NCBI RefSeq assembly: GCF_032271945.1
Contig: NZ_CP130319.1
Span: forward strand, 4,607,001-4,671,000
Reading direction: 5' to 3'
Length of the DNA: 64,000 bases
DNA from: Paenibacillus sp. MBLB1832
GTDB lineage: Bacteria > Bacillota > Bacilli > Paenibacillales > NBRC-103111
In this document: positions 7,367 through 17,035 of the stretch, piece by piece
Numbering within the stretch: position 1 is the stretch's first letter
Layout of the letters: the number at the start of each line of letters is the position of its first letter
Translations under genes and position numbers: made by a program
Notes under the pieces: model-generated
What the model was told of the DNA's origin: nothing
The model's database searches: none
Seen by the model: only the letters and a program-made list of their open reading frames with translations

Positions 7367-8368
7367 TTATTTTTTAAAAGCTTGAGCTAACTGATTAATG
7401 GCACTGGTCTGTGCTGTTTGCTTCATTGCACTGTATTCTTGCTTCCAGCCCTGAATATCGCTATTACTAACGCCAGCCCGCTCTGCTTCAGCAATCGTAG
7501 CATTGAAACCTGCATCACACTGCGATTCAGCACTTGTAAATTTGCCCATAAACATACTTTGTAACTCCTTTATCCCTAAAGCAGGATTCGCTTTCTTGGC
7601 ATTAATTACGCTTCCTATGAGAGTATTAATATCTCCCTGACAGCTTGTCTTTAAAGAGTCCAATTTAGATCGATAGCTCGAAACAACAGCAGGATCTGTT
7701 TGAGCAATTTGTGGCTTCTCCTTAGGAGGTTGCTCCTCTTTCACTTGCGGGCTAGGAGTTGGTTCCGGTTGCTTGATATCTGATTGAACCTGTTTTTTGG
7801 CCTTCAATTCCTGTTCAACACGACTCCGTTCCACCGGATCATCGATACCGATTAGCTCGATCGGATAATTCGGATCAAGGATTAGCAGCCCTTTACCATA
7901 CTGTTTCGTTATGAGGCGCAAAGCAGTAATTTCACTATCTGATAATTTGGATAACAAAAGATCACGAATTTTCTGCTTTTCCTCAGTTGCGAGATCGCTT
8001 TTGGCCTCCCCCGTAAGGTAATAGACCTCTTTCAAGCTTAAACCGGACTTTAATAATATTGCTGCTACATCTAGCGCATCCTGCGTTTTAATCGGCTTGC
8101 TTGCAAACTCCTCTGCCTTATCTACCGTCGAGCTTAGAATGCTTGGAAGTTTGGTTTGATTCGATTCTGCCGCGGCTACTGCAGTCGCAGATTCTGCTCC
8201 TGAAATTCCTTTTACAGGCAGCTGATGCCTCTCTACAATGTCCTCGACGTCGATGGCACGAATCTTATAATAAATCACGCCAGAGCTAACTAGCACGATA
8301 AAAACAAGGACACTTAGACTACCTAGCAGCCATTTCTTCCATGATTTCTTGGGCTTCCTACTTCTCAT
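7367..8368 (-). CDS. Membrane-anchored protein with helical C-terminal tail, unknown function
   Basis: ATG 8368 (MRSRKPKKSWKKW) has GGTGGTGATC upstream and gives a basic N-terminus followed by one membrane helix (about residues 14-35, LLGSLSVLVFIVLVSSGVIYY). The in-frame upstream extension looks non-coding. The extracytoplasmic part has a helical region (about 70-180), a Pro/Glu/Lys-rich linker (about 195-235) and a tail of about 100 residues (SYRSKLDSLKTSCQ to AINQLAQAFKK) similar to the tail of the protein at 4448-5434. It includes two cysteines (CQGD, CDAG) that could form a disulfide. It is the last gene in the same direction as the polysaccharide locus, 85 bases after ManC, so it may be co-transcribed. 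No enzyme domain was recognised. Confidence 0.7.
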   Translation of the reverse strand: MRSRKPKKSWKKWLLGSLSVLVFIVLVSSGVIYYKIRAIDVEDIVERHQLPVKGISGAESATAVAAAESNQTKLPSILSSTVDKAEEFASKPIKTQDALDVAAILLKSGLSLKEVYYLTGEAKSDLATEEKQKIRDLLLSKLSDSEITALRLITKQYGKGLLILDPNYPIELIGIDDPVERSRVEQELKAKKQVQSDIKQPEPTPSPQVKEEQPPKEKPQIAQTDPAVVSSYRSKLDSLKTSCQGDINTLIGSVINAKKANPALGIKELQSMFMGKFTSAESQCDAGFNATIAEAERAGVSNSDIQGWKQEYSAMKQTAQTSAINQLAQAFKK

Positions 8369-8453
8369 TGATTGATCACCACCGATTTGTGATAGTATCC
8401 AAAACAACCCCCTAGAGGCCGCCATTACGACAACCTTCAGGGGGACAAAATAC

Positions 8454-9818
8454 TCAACTGGAAAACGCCAAAATCTCTTCCCAACTCATGTAGAGCCGGA
8501 TAATATCTTCTTCAATCAATTCACTGCCCGTTTGCACTTCAATAAACTCTAAATCCGTAATACCTCTAATGGCATGCCTGGAACGCATTGGGATCTGGAT
8601 CACATCCCCAGCCTTAACAGGAATGAGCTTCTCATTCAGTACTAACTCACCCTCACCAGCAATAAAAGTCCATGTCTCACTGCGCTTATGGTGCAATTGA
8701 TAACTTGAATTTTTGCCTGCACCAATACAAATCCGTTTCGTCAGCACATGTTGATTTTCACCAAGCTTACTGTAATCAAGAACTTTATACCAACCCCAGC
8801 GTCTTTCCTCATACATGGGCCTCGTGTCAACATCGCGCATCATATCCTTAATTCTTGGACTCGATGCTTTATCAGCAACCAGAATACCGTCTGGACTTGT
8901 GGCAACAACGATATTAGAAAGACCAATTACCGTGACGGGCAAGTCCAACTCATTTACGATATGCGTATTCCTAGAATCAGCACAAATCATGCCATTGCCC
9001 ATAATGTGGGAACTCACTTCTTCGGTTAGCGTATTCCAAGTACCAAGATCCTTCCAGTATCCATCATAAGGGGCCACCACAACATGATTGGCTTTTTCAA
9101 CGACCTCATAATCGAAACTAATTTTCACTAAACTCTCATACTGTTTCACGAGTTCTTCATATTGAATCGGAATGCCTTTCTCAATCAGCAGATTAATCAG
9201 GTAATCCAGTTTAAAAGCAAAAACCCCACAATTCCAAAGCGCATCTCGCTCAATCAAGAGCCTCGCTTGGTCTTCATGGGGTTTCTCAGTAAAATGACTG
9301 ACTTTTCTATAAGAATCACTGTTTGTTTCTTGTTCGGGAACGATATAACCATATTTTGCAGAAGGATACGTTGGCTTTACACCAATCAATCCGATATCAG
9401 CACCAGACGATACAACGATGTGCTCTAACTCTTTGACCTTGTTAAAAAAGCGATTCTCCACATAAGGATCGACGGGTAGTACCGTTACGACCTCATGAAG
9501 ACTAACGCCAACAATCGAGTATAAATACGTCGCGGCTAACGCAATCGCTGGGAACGTATCTCTACGCTCAGGCTCCACAATAATTGGGGCATCCGTTCCA
9601 AGTTGACTGTAGATCATATCCAACTGCGCTTTGCCTGTAGCCACATAGGTGGAGTCGGATAATTCGACATTCCTTATCTGCCGCCATACACGCTGGACCA
9701 TCGATTCCATCTCGCCATCCTCATTCTCTAGCACTTTCAGGAATTGCTTAGAGCGTGAGTCGTTGGATAGAGGCCAAAGGCGTTTGCCAGAGCCGCCTGA
9801 TAGTAGTACTAATTTCAA
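8454..9818 (-). CDS. manC: Mannose-1-phosphate guanylyltransferase / mannose-6-phosphate isomerase
   Basis: The nucleotidyltransferase signature LSGGSGKRLWPLS lies at residues 6-18, with FTEKPH near 165. A C-terminal type II PMI cupin occupies about residues 340-450 (YQLHHKRSETWTF, GEGELVLN, AGDVIQIP). The enzyme makes GDP-mannose from mannose-1-phosphate and GTP; the fused cupin can supply mannose-6-phosphate from fructose-6-phosphate. The product feeds Gmd and Fcl encoded at 20-22 kb. The start is TTG 9818, with GGAGGAG 8 bases upstream. Its base composition returns to the genome norm compared with the AT-rich genes just upstream, suggesting it marks the conserved edge of the cassette. No separate phosphomannomutase gene is in the window. 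Confidence 0.92.
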   Translation of the reverse strand: MKLVLLSGGSGKRLWPLSNDSRSKQFLKVLENEDGEMESMVQRVWRQIRNVELSDSTYVATGKAQLDMIYSQLGTDAPIIVEPERRDTFPAIALAATYLYSIVGVSLHEVVTVLPVDPYVENRFFNKVKELEHIVVSSGADIGLIGVKPTYPSAKYGYIVPEQETNSDSYRKVSHFTEKPHEDQARLLIERDALWNCGVFAFKLDYLINLLIEKGIPIQYEELVKQYESLVKISFDYEVVEKANHVVVAPYDGYWKDLGTWNTLTEEVSSHIMGNGMICADSRNTHIVNELDLPVTVIGLSNIVVATSPDGILVADKASSPRIKDMMRDVDTRPMYEERRWGWYKVLDYSKLGENQHVLTKRICIGAGKNSSYQLHHKRSETWTFIAGEGELVLNEKLIPVKAGDVIQIPMRSRHAIRGITDLEFIEVQTGSELIEEDIIRLYMSWEEILAFSS

Positions 9819-9948
9819 TGATAATCTCCTCCAAAAAAATGTTCATCTCGGACTTTAAATTAATATTTAAATATTTACTACTTACATTCCATTTAGAGAA
9901 AAGTTAAATCAGGAGTAGTCAAAAAACTATTCCAAACTAAAAATCGTA

Positions 9949-11061
9949 CTATTTTATCCATTTTTCAATAGATTTCTTAGGTTCAAGCAAAACCATTTTC
10001 AAGAAAGCATCAACCTTAATTCGCTCTCTATCAAGAATCTGATTTACTTTAGAAAAGTCTATTTGCCTATTTACTATATCAAAATCATTATAATCCTTTA
10101 AATGTCTACTGCCAATTTCAAACAAGTTCAGTAAACTTTCTATACGACTCCCATAATTTTGAGGATATATACACACTGGTTCAGTATTGAGATTAATAGA
10201 GAAGGCAGTCGCATGGAGAGAATCTGTAATAACGTATCTAGCATTGTCGATTAATGAAACGAAATCAAACATTTCCGGTATAAGGATACTTTTCCCGTTT
10301 TTTATTATCTGATCATATCTTGTGCAAAATCTAATTAATTTCAATTTGTTTTTCTTCGCAAATTCCGCTGCGAATTTATCGAAAAGCTTATTATTATTTA
10401 ACTGATATACCAGAACGTAATCTCCATCAATTTTAGGTTTTTTTGTATACTTCCTCCAAAATGAAGCAGGCATTACTAATGTAGGATCAATGATTTGACA
10501 GCTTTTTTTAAACATATACTGTTCTTCCAAGATGCCAAGTCCTGATTCCTCTCGCACGGATATATAATCATATTTTTCAATTAATTCTTTAGTTTGTGCT
10601 ACTTCGTTCTCACTCAATACAGAATTACCAAAACTAGCAGCATAAGCAAATTTTCTTGAATTCTCTGGGGCAAAATTTAGATATAAAGGTTTAATTACTC
10701 CATTATTCCAACCTGAATTCCAAACTTGATCACTGCCTGTACAATAAATATCAGCATCACTTTGAAAGTCGATGAAATCATCCTCATTTGAAAAAACCTT
10801 ATCGCTCAAATTCAAATAATCTCTAATAAAACCTCCAAATATTTTTTTCCATCTATAAAAAGAAGGAAGCAAGACAATCTTTTTTAATAAGTTATTTCCA
10901 CACCATGTTGTCATCAGATTTTCATCAGTTACATCCGGTCTTATGTAATTTAGTATACGAACATCACAACCATACTCTTTAAATTTCTCCTGAGTTGCAA
11001 ATGCCTGTAAAACTGAACCATAATTTTTCACTGCATGTAGTGTTATTAGATCGACTTTCAT
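9949..11061 (-). CDS. Polysaccharide pyruvyl transferase family protein
   Basis: The protein starts MKVDLITLHAVKNYGSVLQ and carries the family features (PF04230): NYGSVLQAFA near residue 14, CTGSDQVWNSGW near 105, and a late VITDSLHATAFSIN block near 275. Members add ketal pyruvate from phosphoenolpyruvate to sugars of exopolysaccharides or secondary cell wall polymers. ATG 11061 is chosen because GAGGTG precedes it closely; an in-frame TTG lies just upstream. Strong A/T codon bias matches the cassette. Because an SLH-domain protein is encoded in the same locus and SLH domains bind pyruvylated wall polymers, a role in making the SLH ligand is possible but unproven. Confidence 0.85.
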   Translation of the reverse strand: MKVDLITLHAVKNYGSVLQAFATQEKFKEYGCDVRILNYIRPDVTDENLMTTWCGNNLLKKIVLLPSFYRWKKIFGGFIRDYLNLSDKVFSNEDDFIDFQSDADIYCTGSDQVWNSGWNNGVIKPLYLNFAPENSRKFAYAASFGNSVLSENEVAQTKELIEKYDYISVREESGLGILEEQYMFKKSCQIIDPTLVMPASFWRKYTKKPKIDGDYVLVYQLNNNKLFDKFAAEFAKKNKLKLIRFCTRYDQIIKNGKSILIPEMFDFVSLIDNARYVITDSLHATAFSINLNTEPVCIYPQNYGSRIESLLNLFEIGSRHLKDYNDFDIVNRQIDFSKVNQILDRERIKVDAFLKMVLLEPKKSIEKWIK

Positions 11062-11328
11062 ATTACACCTCAAGTATTAACAAAATGATGCTTCTATTTA
11101 TTACTAAAGATAAATTACCAAACGCGGTGTTACATTAATCCAAAAAATAACACAGCACAGCTATATAAATGAGTACTAATATACTTTCAAAAACTAGAGC
11201 ACCTTAGTAAATCAGTTTCCGAATTTACATAAAACAATATTTTAAATTATCCAACTTGATCAAGAAATAAGATAATCCGATCACAAAAATATTGCTTTAT
11301 CCGTTTTAGTTAATAGAAGTGGCTGTAT
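11062..11328. other. AT-rich intergenic gap in the polysaccharide cassette
   Basis: The 267 bases between the acyltransferase stop and the pyruvyl transferase start are very AT-rich. No ORF with a ribosome binding site and no strong hairpin was seen. The gap is larger than elsewhere in the operon and may hold an internal promoter. Confidence 0.3.
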
Positions 11329-12423
11329 TTACCTAGTATTACTAGATTCTATTGTTGATTGAAATATTTTTGTTTCAGCATTGCCTGAAATTCCTAAAAG
11401 CAAGAAACATAAGAGTTGACTTTTCCTAATGAGTAAACAGGAAATCATCAATGAGGCACTCAAACTGATTATTGTGGCCGCACTAACAGTCAGCACACTA
11501 ACCCCTAAATTTCTTAATACATAATTCGTACCAACAATATTAACAAAATAAAATTGCAATGGATATATTTCCATTGTCCTATTACCTAACCATACAAGTT
11601 TTTCAAAGATCTTAAACCTTTTAATTTCTTTAATAATAATAAACATTACCATAATTCCTACAAAACCTATTAAATATCGGTAGGATAGATTAATTGCAAT
11701 GATGATGTGGCCATTCAATCCGTGTAGATAGTGGATAAAATCAAGATCTAAAAGACGTTTATATTGAGTCAATAAGATTGGGAACAATACTAATGATATT
11801 TGCGCCGCTTTCTCAGAGAATCTTGATAGGGAACCTTTGTACTTTGATAATAGAAACCCTGAAATAAAAAAAGGAAAATACCATTTCAAGAGATTTAATC
11901 CTAGCGTCCCAATAGGTAAAAACATAATAATCACTGTGACGAAATAATAGAAGAATACTTCTAACAAACCTTTTTTGATCTTTGAGACAAATATTTGGAT
12001 AGTTTTTATTAAAACTAGAACAAGAAAGCACAAAAAGAGTACCCAAAAGAACCACAATCCAAAATCAGGAAACTTAATGATTTTCAAAGAATACTCACTG
12101 AATGACTCTTTTAAAAAATCTTCTCTAAGCAAGAAGTTAACAATAAAGTACCATGATAAAAATGGTATTACTAAAGTTTTAAACTTTTTAGCAAGGACAT
12201 TTAAAGAATCACCAATTGACTCAATACTAACCGTAAAATATGAAATGATCCCACTAATAAAAATAAATAAAGGCATATGGAAGGAATAAATGAAATTAAA
12301 GAAAGGATTCGTCTTAAAATCACTAATGTTATACTGAATTGCGTGTCCTATTATAACTAACAAAATTGCTAAACCTTTTAATGCATCAAGTTCTAAATTT
12401 CTCTTTTTCTTTGTTAATCCCAT
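11329..12423 (-). CDS. Membrane acyltransferase (acyltransferase-3 family)
   Basis: The N-terminus RNLELDALKGLAILLVIIGH contains the catalytic-type His of the acyltransferase-3 family (PF01757), followed by about ten hydrophobic segments including FNFIYSFHMPLFIFISGI. These integral membrane enzymes O-acetylate or otherwise acylate extracytoplasmic glycans. AGAGAGG precedes ATG 12423. Its place between the Wzx-like flippase and the pyruvyl transferase in an AT-rich cassette suggests it decorates the repeat unit made here. The acyl donor and acceptor cannot be told. Confidence 0.85.
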   Translation of the reverse strand: MGLTKKKRNLELDALKGLAILLVIIGHAIQYNISDFKTNPFFNFIYSFHMPLFIFISGIISYFTVSIESIGDSLNVLAKKFKTLVIPFLSWYFIVNFLLREDFLKESFSEYSLKIIKFPDFGLWFFWVLFLCFLVLVLIKTIQIFVSKIKKGLLEVFFYYFVTVIIMFLPIGTLGLNLLKWYFPFFISGFLLSKYKGSLSRFSEKAAQISLVLFPILLTQYKRLLDLDFIHYLHGLNGHIIIAINLSYRYLIGFVGIMVMFIIIKEIKRFKIFEKLVWLGNRTMEIYPLQFYFVNIVGTNYVLRNLGVSVLTVSAATIISLSASLMISCLLIRKSQLLCFLLLGISGNAETKIFQSTIESSNTR

Positions 12424-12820
12424 AATATAAACCTCTCTTATATTCGTTCATTTAACTTGAACCTGACTTGAAATTATGAGCTAAACAAGCTTTTCTAATG
12501 AAACTTCTTTTCCTCCTTCCAGATCATAAACCTGTACCCTGATCCATCACTCATGTTCTAATCACCGGTTGCGTCCCAATATAATCTATGAGTGCTTATA
12601 ATATGACAATCAGCAGCCTTCACGGGAATTGGGGGTCTGAGGTCTACTTTTAGATTCTCGATCACAATGATGATTGGTTTTGATGTAAGCTTCGCACCTA
12701 CCATGTAAAGTTTAAGGAAGGAACCAATAGATCAATAGTTTCCTCTCGGTTTCTAAAAGCAAACCGCGTCCGATACCCTAATTCATAAAATGTAGAGACA
12801 ATTGAGACGAGGGGAGTTTA
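12424..12820. other. Intergenic stretch with short unassigned open frames
   Basis: About 400 bases between flippase and acyltransferase genes, less AT-rich than either neighbour. On the minus strand two consecutive short frames read FAFRNREETIDLLVPSLN and KPIIIVIENLKVDLRPPIP without ribosome binding sites. They could be parts of one broken gene joined by a frameshift, but I recognise no family. Confidence 0.3.
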
Positions 12821-14293
12821 CTATAAAATTAAACTATCCTTGAATTTATTAACAAACATATAAATCACTTTTCTTGTTGATGGTATAAGAAATAAAATAC
12901 TAAAATAAATGGTAATGCAAATCACAATATAAAATAGATTTAAAATAAAATTCGTTTTAAAATAAATTAATAACAATCCAGTAGCCCCCATAATTAAAGA
13001 CGCAAAAATATAAGGAGCTATATTCCTTATGATTGTTTTACCATTAATTCTAGTAATCCGGGTAGCCCAAAACATCTGCATAATTGGGAGCTGTAGCCGT
13101 ACTAAACATGTTATATAAACCAAAGGTGTAAACCCATGGCGACTGCTCCACAATAAGCATAGTACTACTAATAATATTTGGATCAGATTTGAAACAAATA
13201 TATAACGTGGTTTCCCTTTTGCCAAAAGAATCATCGCGCCGAAGTCAGCAAAAATAACACTTTCAGAGAATATTAACCCCCAGAGACCTATCAATAATGT
13301 TGCTTCGCCCCAATTACTTCCAAGGAGTATATAAGTAACAGTATCTCTGAACACAAAAATACCCACTCCTAAAGGTATTGAAAGTAAACCAACATATTTT
13401 TGAAAATTCAAAAACATCTTATTGAATGCATTAGGATCATTCTGTAAAGCAGCTAAAGATGAAAATAATACATATGTAGTTGATGCAGTCAAAATCGAAA
13501 CTATCTGGATTACAGTTGTGGTAGATGCTTTGTATATTCCAAGGTAGTAATTGTTGAAAAACAGTCCAATAATGAAAATTCCGATATTAGTTACAAGCCA
13601 TCCCGAAACTGCTTCCATAAGTGTCCAACCACAAAAAGAAAACATTTCAAAAAGTTTTTGAAAACTGTACTTAAACTTGGGTTTCCATTTAGATAAAGCT
13701 GTTAATAATATTACATTTAATAACTCTCCTACTATATCCCCAATAATAAGTGCCCAAAAAGAAAATCCCATGAGAACTAATGGGATGGTAACAAAAAATG
13801 GTATTAATTTTGCAGTTATTTTTATTAGAGACAATACTCTAAAATTTAATGTTTTACGATATATTGCCATCTGTATACTTGAGAATGATGTTAGAATTAA
13901 TACACTGCTATACAAACTAATAACATTACCTAAACCATTGTTACCAACAATAAATGCAATTTGATCAGAGAATATTAGTATACTAAACCAGAGAAGTACC
14001 GAAATTATTAAGTTAGTCCAAAAGGCCACATTTATACAAAGATCTTCTTCACTATCATTCTTAAATTTACGTTGTATAATGTATTTTTGAAATCCAGCAT
14101 CCGTAAACAGATCAGTAAATGAAGTGATCATAATTACAGTTGCAACAACACCAAATACTTCTGGGCTTAGCATCCTGGCCAAAATCATATTACTAATTGG
14201 TGAAATAATTTTAACAACTATTTCTGTAAGTACCGACCATTTAGCGGCATTTTTCACCATAATATTGATATTTTCCACAAAAACTTTCTCCAT
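12821..14293 (-). CDS. Wzx/WzxC-like polysaccharide flippase
   Basis: The roughly 490-residue protein opens NAAKWSVLTEIVVKIISPI and has about 12-14 hydrophobic segments. The motifs MILARMLSPEVFGVVA and FTDAGFQKYIIQ are typical of the polysaccharide exporter subgroup (PF13440, WzxC-like) of the MOP superfamily. It should flip the lipid-linked repeat unit across the membrane for Wzy polymerisation. The start is uncertain: ATG 14293 is preferred over an upstream TTG, and ATG 14260 (MVKNAAKWS) is possible. Very AT-rich coding sequence marks it as part of the cassette. Confidence 0.85.
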   Translation of the reverse strand: MEKVFVENINIMVKNAAKWSVLTEIVVKIISPISNMILARMLSPEVFGVVATVIMITSFTDLFTDAGFQKYIIQRKFKNDSEEDLCINVAFWTNLIISVLLWFSILIFSDQIAFIVGNNGLGNVISLYSSVLILTSFSSIQMAIYRKTLNFRVLSLIKITAKLIPFFVTIPLVLMGFSFWALIIGDIVGELLNVILLTALSKWKPKFKYSFQKLFEMFSFCGWTLMEAVSGWLVTNIGIFIIGLFFNNYYLGIYKASTTTVIQIVSILTASTTYVLFSSLAALQNDPNAFNKMFLNFQKYVGLLSIPLGVGIFVFRDTVTYILLGSNWGEATLLIGLWGLIFSESVIFADFGAMILLAKGKPRYIFVSNLIQILLVVLCLLWSSRHGFTPLVYITCLVRLQLPIMQMFWATRITRINGKTIIRNIAPYIFASLIMGATGLLLIYFKTNFILNLFYIVICITIYFSILFLIPSTRKVIYMFVNKFKDSLIL

Positions 14294-14447
14294 TCTGCAC
14301 CGATGCACTTGCAGCACAAATATTTTACTAATAGTTGTACTGTTGTCTACTAGAGTTATTTTTCATGCGAATTTTTTTATAAAGTGCTGTGTTTTTAAGA
14401 GGTAATGGTAGTTGTATCTATACCCACCATGTCACATCGATAGGTGT

Positions 14448-15329
14448 TTATGAAATGACTATCCATTTATCCATCATTAATCCATCGCTATTTTTACCAT
14501 CTGTATACCATACTTTAGGTGCAATCACAATTTTATTTCTATTTTGTGACAAATACTGTGCCCACCAACTAAATGTACTATTTGATATTATGAAATGTTT
14601 ACAACTATACATAAGTTGTAATTCTTCATAATCTTGATTATTCTTTTCAACAAAATTTATATTATACCCTTTAAAGTCAAAATTCCGTTTTACATCACTA
14701 ATATCATCCGAAAAAATTATAAACACCGGATTTTCAACTCTTGAAGCAATCAAATCCATACCTTTTAAAAAATACTCTTGCTCACAAACTTTCAAACTAT
14801 TAGAGTTTGAAAGGAAATCACCTCTGCGAATATGAACACAAACAGATTCTGTACTTGCAATCAAGTTATATATATCCAAGTTGTCTACCTTAACAGATGT
14901 TTTTACCTGAAGTTCTTTTAAAATCATGCTCGATATCTCTTTAAAATATCGCTCGCTCTGCCAGTAACCATGTAAATAAATATTTTTATTACTAGAAGAA
15001 ACAGTAAAATCCTTAAACACCGCATCATCCCAAATATAAATACCGAAAGTTGACAGTACCGAAAACAGAATATTGGGAGCAAACTTGACAAATATTTTTA
15101 TGAGATAATTTGTTCTTTGATCGTACAATATATTAAAAGATCCACGATTGTTATACTTAAGCTCCTCGTTAAGTACAAAGTTGTCCAAAGAAAGTTTCCT
15201 CAACTTATCAAATTTGTAATCGGACGTATCCAAAATTAGTTCTCCACCTAACTTATTTTGGATAGCTCTTCCGAAAGCATATTGAAACATTTGATTTCCC
15301 AGACCACCCTGTAACTTAATAACAATCAT
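14448..15329 (-). CDS. Alpha-1,2-fucosyltransferase (GT11)
   Basis: The signature LQGGLGNQMFQYAFGRA lies at residues 6-22, CVHIRRGDF near 168, and ISNSTFSWWAQYLS near 250. These are the conserved blocks of family GT11, which uses GDP-L-fucose and transfers to galactose-type acceptors in alpha-1,2 linkage. The donor is supplied by ManC, Gmd and Fcl of this locus, which ties the cassette to a fucosylated polymer. AAGGAG precedes the ATG with good spacing. It is strongly AT-rich. Confidence 0.92.
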   Translation of the reverse strand: MIVIKLQGGLGNQMFQYAFGRAIQNKLGGELILDTSDYKFDKLRKLSLDNFVLNEELKYNNRGSFNILYDQRTNYLIKIFVKFAPNILFSVLSTFGIYIWDDAVFKDFTVSSSNKNIYLHGYWQSERYFKEISSMILKELQVKTSVKVDNLDIYNLIASTESVCVHIRRGDFLSNSNSLKVCEQEYFLKGMDLIASRVENPVFIIFSDDISDVKRNFDFKGYNINFVEKNNQDYEELQLMYSCKHFIISNSTFSWWAQYLSQNRNKIVIAPKVWYTDGKNSDGLMMDKWIVIS

Positions 15330-15441
15330 ATATAGTACTCCTTAATTTTTAATAAAATAACACCTAAGACATAATTTTATAACTCCTTGACTCTTGTAAA
15401 AGTTGTTGGATAAACCCTATTTTGTATATTCTAGATGTATA

Positions 15442-16881
15442 CTAAATAATAGAAGATTTATGCTTTTTAAATAAAATAATTCTATTTATCTTGGAAACAA
15501 CAGCAAAAAGGAAACTTACATTTACAATTGCATAAATTATCATACTCGTATTCAACATAAGTAGCATACCGCAATACACACTAGCAAAAATATATACAAA
15601 TCGTTTATCAATGTAAATTTGCTCATATATTTTATAACTAAATTTATATGCCAAATATAAAAAAATACATGGCCAAATTGGAGCAAATAATCCACCAAAA
15701 TAATAAGTGCCTTCACATATATTAGGCACAATCTGACTTACTGAAATATTGCTACCAAAATATACCAAATTATAAAGAGTTGTTGAATTAATGCTTGAAA
15801 CAGTAAAATTACTTATTCCACCAACATTAGAAAAGACATCGTTCAGTAATAGAAAAATTCTAAAAAATCCATAAGTAACATCTATGGTATCAACTGCCAT
15901 TATTCCAATTGCAGTTTCTTTTACACCCATAAAATACATATTAATTGTATCGCCCCAAAAAAGGATATTTGTGCTATCACTAACCTCACCACGCCCTTCA
16001 CCAAAGAATTTTACTCCTGTAAGGTATATTAGGCCTATAGTAATAATTCCACTCATAACAAACAAAATTGCTTTGCGTTCTCTTTTTCCAGGATATAAGA
16101 ACAACAATAACACCATAAAAGTTATAAATGGGCATATAAGTCCAACACGACTAAGATTTGAAACGATGAGAGCATTTACACTAACAGCTATAATTGATAT
16201 AACTATATTCATGTAACTGAATTGCTTTCGATTTCTTTTAAAACATGAATTAATCACAATTAACACCAAGCAATATCTAGCAAAAATTACAACAGTAGAA
16301 AAAAGCCCCGATAACGGGAAGTTTACTTTAATATTTGTTGCCAAATCATCTTGATTAAAAAGGAATCTATAATCAGCTATTGCTTCAGGTATAAATACTG
16401 CGACAAGAATTCCTAACAAAATAACTATATTGAATATAAAATAACTTCTTAATGGTTTATTATTTTGGTCAACTTTATTTGACTTTCTTTTATATGTCTT
16501 TGATAAATAATTTCCAAAAATGCATAAAACTATCATTTCATAGAATGTAAGGAAAATCGCACTTCTAATATTATCAGCTGAGGGGGTTACCCCAAAACGA
16601 GAATAGTATTGGCTAATACAAGCAATAAGCGGAAGTAAGGAGTATTTAATAACCATAGACATATTAAAAATAAAAGGACCAATCATTTTGAAATTTGTAA
16701 AATCAATATTTGTGCATAGAATCATTAATATTGAAAACCCAAATGGTACTATGAAATACACCGAATAACCTGGAAAAAACTCCGAATTATTCAACACATA
16801 AATACTAATAGCAAAAGAAATAAAAGCTATAATAAAATTCGGAATTCTTTTTACTATTGTCCTCTGACTTAATTTATGCAT
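15442..16881 (-). CDS. Wzy-like oligosaccharide repeat-unit polymerase
   Basis: The 479-residue protein has about 12 hydrophobic segments and a larger hydrophilic loop around residues 285-390 (GVKFFGEGRGEVSDSTN, ICEGTYYFGGLFAPIWP). This is the topology of O-antigen and capsule polymerases, whose sequences are poorly conserved. AAAGGA precedes ATG 16881. Together with the Wzx-like flippase, Wzz-type co-polymerase and initiating transferase it completes a Wzy-dependent assembly system. The call rests on topology and context rather than a diagnostic motif. Confidence 0.75.
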   Translation of the reverse strand: MHKLSQRTIVKRIPNFIIAFISFAISIYVLNNSEFFPGYSVYFIVPFGFSILMILCTNIDFTNFKMIGPFIFNMSMVIKYSLLPLIACISQYYSRFGVTPSADNIRSAIFLTFYEMIVLCIFGNYLSKTYKRKSNKVDQNNKPLRSYFIFNIVILLGILVAVFIPEAIADYRFLFNQDDLATNIKVNFPLSGLFSTVVIFARYCLVLIVINSCFKRNRKQFSYMNIVISIIAVSVNALIVSNLSRVGLICPFITFMVLLLFLYPGKRERKAILFVMSGIITIGLIYLTGVKFFGEGRGEVSDSTNILFWGDTINMYFMGVKETAIGIMAVDTIDVTYGFFRIFLLLNDVFSNVGGISNFTVSSINSTTLYNLVYFGSNISVSQIVPNICEGTYYFGGLFAPIWPCIFLYLAYKFSYKIYEQIYIDKRFVYIFASVYCGMLLMLNTSMIIYAIVNVSFLFAVVSKINRIILFKKHKSSII

Positions 16882-17035
16882 AAAATAAATCCTTTCAATA
16901 ACTTTCTAATTCCATTCACTAATATATCCATCAAATATATTGCATATTTCAGCATATAGCATGATTTAATTTTTAACAAACTAATCCAATATACTATTAT
17001 AATAAATCAATTTTCAAGCATTTTCCTTGGATTTA

